From Maniola hyperantus (taxonomy: Eukaryota > Arthropoda > Insecta > Lepidoptera > Nymphalidae), in assembly GCF_902806685.2 (NCBI RefSeq), contig NC_048554.1:6696001-6760000 (forward strand): 64,000 bases of DNA, given 5' to 3'. Made by a program: the position numbers and the translations under genes. Under the pieces are notes generated by a model. The model did no database searches. It worked only from the letters and a program-made list of their open reading frames with translations, and was not told the origin of the DNA. Positions 34,001 to 46,000 of this stretch are shown piece after piece; within the stretch, counting starts at the first letter, position 1, and each line of letters starts with the position of its first letter.

Positions 34001-37000
34001 TAATGTTTCCAAAGGCATGTGAAGTCTGCTAATCTGCACTAGGTTAGCGTGGTGAACCAATGACCATTCTCATTCTGAGACCCGTGCTCGGTAGTGAGCC
34101 GGCGATGGGTTTATAATGGTGATGATGATGATGACGATGATAATATATTTTTAACGTTAAAAGGTATACCTACGTTAAATTCAATAAGTACCTAGTTATT
34201 ATTATCTAAATACAGAATGCAAGCTATCTCTGTACTAAATACGTACCAAACGTCAAAATCGGTAAAAAAGTAGATAAAGTAGCTTTCTAATGGTGAAAAA
34301 ATTATTGAAATCGATTTGGTAATTTCAGATTTCAAGCCAACAAATCTCTTCTTTTATAAAAGTATACTTAATAAATGATTAATTAGTATTGAGAGTGACT
34401 GGCAACCCTAATTGTAAGGCGCCTCAACGACGCGACGCCGAGGCAACGGCAAAATAACGTCAGGCTTGAGCCCTGCATTCTTACACTTTCACGGCGGCGC
34501 GGCGCGTGGCGTAGCATGGACTCTTCCAGAAAGCAAGGCTAAGCCATTAAACGTCATACTTAATTACGCAAATGTTTACCGTCCTCGATTTATAATATTA
34601 TGCGAAAAAGCATACATAATATTATTATATTAACATAATAAGTACATAACGATATTTTGTAAAGGATTTTCTGCCGTTTTTTGTTTCAAAGAATTGACTT
34701 TTTTAAAGGGCAGATATGCTGTTAATTCGGACGTGCACTCTCTAAACTTAAACTAAAAACAGTAATATTACTTATATCGCATCCCTAAGTAGATCAAAAC
34801 TGTTTCAACTCAAAATCCTTGCCTTTTGATAATATGATCTCAGTTTTTGATCCCTGCCCCGATTATCTGTAGATACGGGGAAAATGTGTAGGTTTGATGG
34901 AATATTCAAGGCACAATTCCTTCTTATTATAGTTTTCTTAATACTTACTTATTATAGTTTTCATATCTTCTCTCGATTATAAATTACTTAATCTGTTTTT
35001 CTTTGTATCTGAATAAAGTATTTTTTGAGTTGAAACAGTTTTGAACTAAGGGTTGTGATAATGTACCTATACTTTCCATGAAGTTCGCTGCGGAAAAATA
35101 TTAGACCGGCCCTGTGAGATTGAGTGGAAATCAAATTACTTAGACTCAGAACAAGGAGTGGAGGATCTAACATCGACGGAATTAGCTGTCGGCAGTCAAT
35201 AATTTCACATTTTTTTTGTTCAATAAATCGCTATCATTGTAATGTCCTTAAGGTCCTAAGCAATGACAAGGTAAAAACTAGCCTTTGTTGAGCTTGTGAA
35301 AAGGTCGTCAACTATTTCATGTCATTCTTGTACTGACAACTAGACAATGCCCGCGACTTTGTCCGGGTGAATTTCGGTTCTTGAAAATCCCGTGGTAACT
35401 CTTTGATTTTCTGGCACAAAGTAGTCTATGCAGGATGCAACTATTTCTGTAATCTGTATAGTTACTAAGTACCTACGTAGGTGATTCCTGCAACTTCGTA
35501 CATGTGAATTTAGGTTTTCAAAAAATCCCATGGGAACTTTTTGATTTTTCGGGACCAAAAGTATGCCTATATCCTTCACCGATGCCGGGATGCAAGCTCT
35601 CCCTGTACCAAACATCAAAATCGGTGAAACGGATGGGCTGTGGAAAGCGCATACTTAGACAGACAGACACACACTTTCGCATTTATAATATTAAGTACAA
35701 AAGTATGGATACTGATATCGATGTCCCATTTAATTCTTTTTGCACTTGGACTTTCTCCTTACGAGTACATTAGGTGAATACAATCTAGGCACCGTTCCAT
35801 GAAATTTAAACGATGCGAATTGAATGCAAAACTTATATATATCTAGTATTTGCGACATTTTGGTCCTAAATAGGTACTTTATAGACTTTGGATAAACGCT
35901 ACTGTAGAATATTTACACACTTTTACAGGCATGCTCATCATTACTGCGTCAGTCAGACTGAAATCTGTCTGTCTGTCTGTCTGAGGTGTAATGATATACC
36001 TACTCGATCCCAAAAACTCTATTTAGAGCTCGTCTACAAGGTTGTTGAAAATCTTTATAAGAGTTTTGTAGGATTTTAAAAGAGTTCTGGAAAACTCTGC
36101 AAAGAGTTTGGATAAACTAAGTAAAGTTGTTTTACGTCAAGCGTCGAATGCAGTTGCATAATATTATGAAGGAGATTTTTTTTAAATTCAGATACAAGTT
36201 AACCCGTGACTGCAATCTCACCTGGTGGTAAGTGATGATACAGTCTAAGATGGATGGGCTTATATCTGGAAAGGTTACGGCAGTTTTTAATAAACTCATA
36301 CCCCTTTGGTTTCTACACGGCATCGTACTGGTACGCTAAATCGCTTGGCGGCACGGCCTTTTCCGGTAGCGTGTTAACTAGCCACGGCCGAAACTGCCCA
36401 CCAGACCAGACCAGAGACAATTTAGAAATTATAAAATCCCAAATTACTCCTGCCTGGAATCGAACCTGGGACCTCTCCTTTATAAGACCACAGCGCTCAC
36501 TACTGCGCCAGGGAGGTCGTCAATAACAAAATAGGTAGGCAAGTATTTGTAGCAATGTCCGCGGACAATAAAACAAGTGTAACACAACAAAGAGCGAATG
36601 CGAAAGAACTGTATTGCACTTTTGCAGACAACAATGCCGACTCTGAATGGTAAACATAAATCATTTTCTTAATTAAACCTTCATTTTATTTCAGTCCAAC
36701 GGAACCGCATTTGTTTATATAAAACCTTGTAACTTTTTTTATAGTTTTACTGTGACATTAAAAGCGTATTCTAGTCATTTTGTTGTTACATCTACCTTTT
36801 TAAAGATAGACGTACAATAAATTCCTTGCATACCATTCACTTCCAAAAACTATTCTAACAGTCAAAATTTAATTTTGCTTTAATTGCAGTATAAGTACTA
36901 TTCTTCATGGTAATTGGTAACACAAATCATTTAAATACTAGGTAGGTACCTACCTATATCATAACCCTGGTAATTTGAAGGTCTCGAAATGTGCGTAAAC

Positions 37001-40000
37001 CCCGCGTCAAATGTCTATGTAGTCTGTCGTATATCACACACATAGCATACTAATTTGTCTTCACTACCTACATCATTTTCATCAAGTTGGAAGCGGCCAG
37101 CGAGCTATTCTGGAAAAGCTATGGCTGTTTCACTAAATCCACATCAATTTTAACTAAGTATTGGTTTCTATGCGGCTTGCGAAAGGTTTCCAAGATGATT
37201 GGACTATCTCACCAGGCCAGATTTTAGAAATGCTAGCTGAAGCCCGCGACTTCGTCCGCGTGGATTTAGATTTTATAAAATCACGTGGAAACTCTTTGAT
37301 TTTCCGGGATAAAAAGTAGCCTATGTGACTCTCCAGTCTTTAATACCATGCAAAAAAACACGTCGATCCGTTGCGACGTGATTGAAGGATAAACCAACAA
37401 ACAAACACACTTTCGCATTTACGATATAGTGATAAATTCTCATTGACCCAGCTGGAAATCGAACCCAGGACCTTCTTTTAGGAGACCACACTGCTTATCA
37501 CTGCGACAATGAGGGCGTGAAAATAAGGACCCGTTTCAAAAGAAGGAATTATTTAATTATTAAGACCTTATCTTCAACATTCTCTTTCTCTAAATCGTTC
37601 TACGTGTTAGCATCTACCTACTCCCAATATTTAGTTCATGGTTACAGAAAAACCACAATCCGTTACGAGCGTCGCAAACACGCAACAACATTCAAGTTTA
37701 AAATATGAAGATTTACATTATAAATGAATTAGCAAATACTATGAGGTTTGCTTCCAATAAAACTAGATACTAGATATCATACGAGATGGTTTATCACAAG
37801 TAGGCTGAGAGTGTTCTCAAGAACTTAACAATCTTATTTTTTCCTTCGCCGTTCTAACACAGAGACCATGAGCGTTTGCGTCTTCTAATTGACTAGCACG
37901 AAACTTTTTACTCTGTCCCAACGTTTCTGATACGAATCATAGTACCTACTTATTATCAAACCGGTAAGGTATGAAAGACTCTTGTGGCATTCATATTTAC
38001 TGCCACGTTGTTAAGTGGATGTAATTTGAGAACTGTCAAGGCAAGCGTAAATGGGCATTATCTAAGCAAGCGTGCCCCAACCTAGACCTCATCATTGCAT
38101 TCCATTATCAAGCGCAGAACTTGTAAATTGTAGGTTGGTACCTAATTAAATAATAGTATGGAATCACATTGATATTATTGTGATGGAGGAACGTCTCTTT
38201 CGGAACGAGCCCACCAGACGTCGCACAAGGGAAAGCACCATGCACCAGTACGTTCTTGGGAGTTCTAGGATGCCTACCGCCGTAATTTGGCATCTACAGT
38301 GTTGCGATCGCAATCACTTCTGATAGGCCTACACTCTCTCACTATTGGCTAAAATGCATTGTTGCAGCAGGAATACCATACATTCAGCCAACCATAACAA
38401 AGATTGTAGTAATGATTTGTGCAGTTTTTTCGTAACCGACCAGCCGCCGCGCCGGAGCCTTCCACCATGTGCTGAGGGTGGCTACGAAACGAAGTGGGTT
38501 TTAGTAGACAAAACAGTAGTAGACTCAGGGATTCGGGTATCATAAGGTGATTCTTTGTGTGCAGTTTTTTTGTAACCGACCAGCCGCCGGAGCCTTCCAA
38601 CATGCGCTGAGGGTGGCTACCAAACAAAGTGGGTTGGTTTTAGTAGACAAAACAGTAGTAGACTCAGGGATTCGGGTATCATAAGGAGTTTCTTGTTGAT
38701 GGAGGAACTATTATTAAATCCATACTACTTACTAAATATTATAAATAAGAACGCGTCGATTTTGTGCAATTGATTGAAGTTCGGTGCAGGGATAGCTTGT
38801 GGACAAAGACTGAAAATCAAAGAGTTCCCACGGGATACTTAAAAAAACAAAAATGTAAATTCTGGTGGATGAAGTCGTGGCCATGGGCAACATTATAGAG
38901 ATATTACAGAGATAGTATTATAAATAAGAACGCGTCGATTTTGTGCAATTGATTGAAGTTCGGTGCAGGGATAGCTTGTGGACAAGGACTGAAAATCAAA
39001 GAGTTCCCACGGGATACTAAAAAAAAACAAAAATGTAAATTCTGGTGGATGAAGTCGTGGCCATGGGCAACATTATAGAGATATTACAGAGATAGCTTAT
39101 ATCAGACAGACATATAACTTACTATCACGGATACTTTTTATCACGGAAAATCAAAGAGTTCCCACGGTATTTTCAGAAACCTTAATCCACGCAACGTTGG
39201 AGGCGTCATCTACTTAGTAACTAATATATTATGTGACTGATAAATAAAACCGTAAGGTATACTTTTAAACAAATTGTTTATGGAAATACACAATTTAAAA
39301 AGTTTTTAATTTATTCTGTTAGTTTGTACTTATAACAATGAATTCTATGAAATAAACTTAAATCTAAATTAAAACTAAAACAAATTAAATCTAAAACCTC
39401 ATCGAGACCACCGCAGGGAGGCTTTGTACCCAAGATGATGGCAACATTGCCCCTTTGGACGGCCGATTAGCACGAGGGTCCCTGCTTAACTCGAAAACCC
39501 TTTAAATAACAATTTGAAATAATAATAATAATTATGATTAATGCTTGTGTAAATAAACTGGATGAAAGAGGGTTCTTAAAACTTTGGAGGTGACCCCTGG
39601 ACAAGGTGTCTACCTACTAAATCAAAAATAACTAACTAATTGGCATGCAAAAAGTATTTTTAAATTACATTCAAGTGCCGTTGTTGCATTTTAGACAAAA
39701 GCAATTTTTAAGCTCCCACATTTCATATGTGCGAAATTTTTATATCCGATACCAATTAACAAGTCGAAACATTAATATTTAGGTAGGTATTTCCTTTAAT
39801 CCGAAGTAGAGTGATTGTAATTTGTAACCGTTCGTTCGTCAAATCGTGATTTAATTATTTCACTGGCGTCAAAAGATCATTAAAATATTATTGGCGACAT
39901 AATTGCTCTTTCAATCGAACTAGTTCTGTGAACTTTCCCTTTCACATGTCTCATAACTGAGGTATAGATACTTATTATACACTTACAGTTTAATTTAAAC

Positions 40001-43000
40001 ATATACATTTGGACACAAATTGTTATTTTTACTAAACTAGTTTTAAGTTGCTTAGTTGTTAAATATTGATTGCACATAAATATTTCGTCATGAAGATCGT
40101 AAATCCGAAAATACATGAAGGTTATTTAATTTTGCACTGTTTCTTATCATTCCTTCAAATCGGTAATATTATAGACAGCGCGGAAATGCAGCCAGTATTC
40201 TTGGCACCATTGCAAGCGGACATGTTTTGTACAGTAAGTAAAGGCTAATTACTTTAAGTTTTGTTGTAGCATTTTCAAAATAAATAAATATACACATTAC
40301 ATATTTCGTAATAAGTAGATACACAGTCCATACTCAATATAAATTAATTCAAAGAAAGTGGTAGGTACTTGTAAACGATGCCGACGACACAAACTAGTTT
40401 CGATTAACAATCAAACAAGAACGTACCAGTCCTGTACCCGGCGAGCTGTTGTCACTGTCCATCTGTTATTGACATTGCATTTGAAAGTTATCTTCCGCGA
40501 ACTGGCTTTCAGGTTCTTACGAGGTCGCGCACTTGATTGCTAATGTTTGCTTGAGTGGAAACACCGATTTCCGGCCACATCTTGATGCCTCGATTGTATT
40601 TGACATTGAATATTTGCCATGTAATGTGGCCCTGAAGTTATTACATTTTTTACCCGACTGCGGCGGAGCCCAAAGGAGGGTTATTTTGACCTGTGTGTCA
40701 TGTCACATGTATGTAATTATGTATGTCAACAGTCCTATGTCAACAGTAAAGAAATTGTATGTACTACGATGGTCAACAGTAACAGACAGAACAGGTAGAG
40801 ATTTGGAGAAGTAAATTTCAAAAAGTGTACAGTGTACGTACTTTGACAAATAAATCTATGAATTCTAGAGACAAACTTGGTTAAACCGAAAATTATAAAT
40901 GAAAATTCTTTTTATTTCAGATCTGATACCGGCGCGTTTCAACGTGGCCATAATGATGTTTTTCGCGTGCTGGGTCAACTACATGCTCAGAGTTAACATG
41001 AGTGTCAACATCATCGCCATGGTGCCAGATGACAACAAAGCCACATCGTTAGTACATCAATCATTGTAATCCTATTATGTACCTACTTAGAATTAGATGA
41101 TGCCCGCGACTTAGGGTGAGATCTTTAGAGCGCACTCTGACTTAGCTTAGACTTAAGACAGAGTTAAAACGAGACAGAGCTATCTATATCTCTCACATAA
41201 ATCTGTCTCGTTTTAACTCAATCTTAAGACTGAGAAAAGTCAAAGTGCGCTCTTTAGATCGCTTAAGACTTAAGACAAAGTTAAAACGAGGCAGAGCTAT
41301 AATATCTCTCACATAAACGTAAACCTGTCTTGTTTAGCCTTAGTTCGCGTAAGTTTCATGTTTTTTAAATCCCTTGGAAGGGAACTTTTTAGTTTTTCGG
41401 GACAAAAAGTAGCATTTGTCCTTTCCTTGGATGCAAGCTATTTCTGTACCAAAATTTGTCAAAGTCGGATGTGCCGTGAAAAGCTAGCAGACGAACAGAA
41501 TAACGGACACACATTTGCTTTTATAGGTAATATTAGTATGGATTGATGAATCTGTCGATCTATTGTAAGCTGTTCGTGGAATATCTACCTGATTATATGT
41601 ATACATAATCGTTTCTCAGTGTATTTATATAATTATTGAGAATGTCAACAAAGAATTTAATTTAATAGGCATTTTGAAAATTATTTCAGTAGTCCGAAAA
41701 GGTAGGTAAATATAGAAAGCAGAGTTTACTAAATTTTATAAAAGTAGATCAACTGAATTTTGCAGCCGGTTTTTCTACTCTTTTGAAACAAAACATTACA
41801 AAACGACAGTCACATACCTCTTGAGTTTTTTTTACTTAGTGCTTAGGAATACTTAACATAAAATAAAACAAACAAGCTTGATCAAGGTTGACCAGCATTA
41901 TGATGAAATAGAACTTAACTGTTGCAGAAATCTATCCTAATTAAATTAATAATGAATTTATCACTCTATTGAAATGGAAATTCATCCCATCATTTAAGTC
42001 TAATGATCATCAAAATTGATTGAAATGACTCTTTAAATATTTATTCGTATTATTCTGCTGATACCGAAGTATGTGGATAATGCGGAAAATAGGGAGAGGT
42101 CGTTGTCAATAGTCAATTGGTACATAATGACTAGACCACGGCCGATATAGAACAAGAAAATTAACATAAAAATTTTAATATTTTTTTAGAGGCAACGAGA
42201 TTATGTACCTATTACCTATGTTGATTGTTTAGATAAATAATTTCATTGAGAAAAACTTATCACTAAATAAATTATATTTACAAAAATATACACCGTCCAA
42301 ATGGTCATTAATGGGCATTGTCCCCAATGCACTGGCGCTATTACCTACCTTGACTTATTGTAGCGCTTTGATGTTTGTTTTAGTTTTCTTACAATATCAA
42401 TTAATAATAATAGAGATTTCGCACTCACGATATATGAGGACATATTACTCCTGGTCCTGCAGTATAAGGAATATTGCCGAGTTGAAACTCGAAGTCCAAT
42501 GATAAAGACTGTAACTTAATTTATCGTTGAACAATACAGCTAAATTGAATTTACAATCTTCACGGTTCCCCATTTATGTGGACAGTACTCTTGCACCATC
42601 AGGACTGATGAGTTGGTCACATAATATTGAATTGTCATGGGAACGAAAGTGTGCGAAGTTCTGTGAATCGGATATGGATAATGGTCGCAAAATAAGGGTT
42701 ACTAAGTACCAATTTCAATATTGTTAGCTGTCAACCGATTGTTTAATGAAAACAGTTAAGTGTTAACCAGAGTATTCACATAATGCAAGCGGAGTTCCCC
42801 ATTGATTCAAAAATACAACTCAAAAATAGGTAGGGAGGTAGTTTTAGGTCGATAATAATTACATGATATTATCCATCTAAGTATATCAGTTATAGTTCTA
42901 GATGTAGTTAGTAATTCAATAGTTTAAAAAGTCTTCCACTATGTTGTAATTATTGTAACTAATAATATTCAAGAAAGTCGATGCCTTAAGTCGAATATTC

Positions 43001-46000
43001 ATATGGCGACACCATTCATGACAAATCGATTCGCCACTCACTATTCGCCATGTGTATGTTCAACTGTGTAAAGGTATTATTGTTGATTGCCAAACACTTT
43101 ATTTATTTTATAAATACATTGCATGAGAATAATTTATGGCCATCTCCGAGATGCACGCTATCTCTATGCGCGTCAAGATCTGATCAATGGTTATGGTTAA
43201 AGAGCTACCTAAGTAACAGCCTGTCAGACTAATAGACAAACTTACGCTCGTGCACGTTAGATCGGCTGCAACGCATTACATGACTAAATTAATCATAGTT
43301 TACGAAATGGAAACTCTACGGCTAAAATCTTCGCCAAATCAGCTTCACCACTTTTGTACATTTTCAATGAACCATCATCACTAGGGCCGAGGCGCTACAC
43401 CCTGACATTGCTCTGCAGCCCGGTTTTTCAAGAATTGGTTCACAAATTTGGTTTAGCTGAAATTATTTGGTCAACAGAATAACGATAGGTACCCGAGTAT
43501 CCGACCCCGAGCTAACTTAGACATTTTATCATTTGCCAATCATTAAAGCTATGATATTATGATAAAATGATGTGATAACTTTTAGGTATTTTGTACCTTC
43601 TTTTTAAGATTTCTTTTTGTTACCTGTCATTTGTGTTTTTGTCGTGCAATAAAGTACACATACATACATACATATATACATACATATGTATTTCAAACAG
43701 TTTTTACATCATTTTATCACCGCGTCTTACAATCTCTACATTATTTTCATCTTATCTACTAATGTTACACCTTATTTTATTCATCTACGCGTATACAATC
43801 AAAATCATGCACGCTTCTGATAAAAACGGCATGAGTTTATTTGTGTAGAGTTCAGTAGTAGTAAGTACTAAGTAGGTACATTATCTAGCTTTTAGATAAG
43901 AACATGTTACTTAGTTGTTTGATTATGAATTAATAGATAACAATAAGTAGATTTTTTATTACTTCTCGGTGTGATTACACTTTTGATCAAAATATTTTTT
44001 TTTTTCTTTAATCCGGACGTTTTTGGTTTACTAAATACTAAAACCAGACTTGAGAATGACTTGACTCGAAAACTTACGAAGTTCGTGAATTTGATCACTG
44101 AATCAAACTTGAACTCATTTTCAAGCAAAACGGTCTAAAATTGTGCTAAAATTGAGTCGAAAGCTCGTGATTTCGAACAAAAGATCGTGATTTCGAAAAC
44201 AGAGCCTCAATCGGTATAGGAGTGGACTGAAAACCGAAAGGTCGACGGTTCAAACCCCGCCCGTTGCACTATTGTCGTACCTACTCCTAGCACAAGCCTG
44301 ACGCTTAATTGGAGAGGAAAGGGGAATATTAGTCATTTAATATGGCTAATATTCTTTATAAAAATAAAAAAAAAACACTACGATACAGTTACGTTTCTAA
44401 AGCTTTCATTTAGTTTTTTTCCTTCTCCTATAATTTTTTTTGTGTAAGTTTTTACCTTTTTATGTTTAAGTACACTAACTGATGCCTGCAACTTCGTTAG
44501 CAGGGATGTAGGTGGCTGGAGGTAAGTTAGGTAGGAAATCAAAGAGAATAAGAGCAAAAGCCCGTGGGATATAAGTAGTAGTAGATTTTCCGGTATAAAG
44601 TAGCCTGTGTCACTCTCCAGTCTTTAACTATATCCATGCAAAAAATCACGTCGATCCGTTGCACCCCTCACGCCTTCCTATCGGCCTTCTCCAGTTCTGT
44701 CTCGCTGGCGAATAAATTTAGAATGGAATAGAGCTTTCGAAGGAGTGCGTGAGATTTTCGTGAACGGAGTTCAATCATGTAGTCGTGGTTTGGTAGGTAG
44801 GTATAATGGTAAATGGTAGGTACAATATTAATTCACCATCAACAATTATTACTGAAGTAAAAACTCATAGCTTAGGGGTGCAGACTGCAGTACCCTGCAG
44901 CATAAGTGTTTAAGAATTGGAATTTGGAGTTCAATAATACCAAGTTTTATTGTAAATCATTCAGTATAGTTTTGGAGCATGATATAGACAGACATAAAAA
45001 AAACTTTTTTGGTTCAGTATCGATAATAGAGTGCCCTCAGATTTTTTTTCTAAATATCTTCAATGTACAAAATTGGACCTGTTACAGTTTTATTATAAGC
45101 ACTTAATTGGTGTTCTGTCTGTTTAGATCAACTTTGATACCTAAGTATACTACGATACAACAAGAAAAAGCTACTTATTATAATTTTCTTTTAAACGACG
45201 AGTGAATAATTATTAATTAGATAAGCAAATAGGCACGGATTTTTTGCACCTATGGAGATGTGTAATTGTCTCAAAGTATGGCATTTATAATGATGAATGT
45301 ACCACGAAATTGAATGTGGCATTTATTAAAACTCAATGTCATGTTGTTATAGCTTGCGTTGTGTTATACAATTTTGCTATCACATTACATAATTTATTTT
45401 CATTGCATTTTTGGTGATTACGCTATGATAAAATATATCTTGTAGGAAATAATACCTGATAAGAGAAGGTAAAGATGTTCTGATCATATCAAGATTACGT
45501 ATCCATATCTTTCGGCTCTAGAGATTAATCCTTCTATAACAAAAACAAAAGAAGAATAACGCGTAAAATTTAACTCCTCACGCGCCGTTTTGTGTAAAAT
45601 TTCATGACATGACAGTTGACCCTATAGAGTTAAAATATGAGGAGTCATTTTTTACAAATTATAAGCCATTGTAGATATTTTATGAAAATCATACTCTGAC
45701 ACTTAGGCCCACTTGCACAAGGATATTAGTTAATTGTTTTAATAACAACTGTCTGGGTTAACGTATGAGTGAACATTGCACATTTTATAAGACTATTAAA
45801 ATAGCTGTCGTTTTGGGGAGCCCCTGAAAACATACAGGGAGCTAAGATAATATTCACGATCATTCAGTGTGCACTGTATTTATGTTGTTCTTTTGTTCAC
45901 AGGGTAAAAAGCGAATGCAAGGCCATAGTGAATAACGACAGCTTATTATATAATGACACCACATCTGTGATCACAAAGCGGGACATACGACAGGTAATCA

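Larger units (their letters stand above)
25043..40920. other. First intron of SLC17 copy 3 (15.9 kb)
   Basis: No exon of another gene is recognised on either strand. It is filled with repeats: an AT palindrome (25300-25390), a perfect hairpin (25889-25970), a frameshifted LINE domain (26139-26893), SINE family 1 (28344, 31468), LINE tails, two RTE 3' ends (30465, 32446), foldback family D (33737), SINE family 3 (36175) and two tandem duplications (38424-39095). Stretches 27000-28300, 34140-35300 and 39220-40900 show nothing beyond AT-rich unique sequence. Confidence 0.6.
41048..45902. other. Second intron of SLC17 copy 3
   Basis: Contains a LINE tail split by a foldback element (41093-41541), an AT-rich non-coding stretch (41550-43980) with a TACATACATA microsatellite at 43660-43690, a repeat shared with 46430-46615 (43985-44185), SINE family 2 (44202-44376), a LINE tail (44480-44680) and a small TIR element (45561-45657). 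No gene is seen. Confidence 0.55.

Noticed and set aside
40186..40237. Alternative first coding exon for SLC17 copy 3 (MQPVFLAPLQADMFCTV)
   Set aside because: The strong donor at 40234 gives a stop when joined to 40921. Only a weaker donor at 40238 keeps frame. The 25018-25042 exon fits phase, start context and family wording better. It remains possible as an alternative start.
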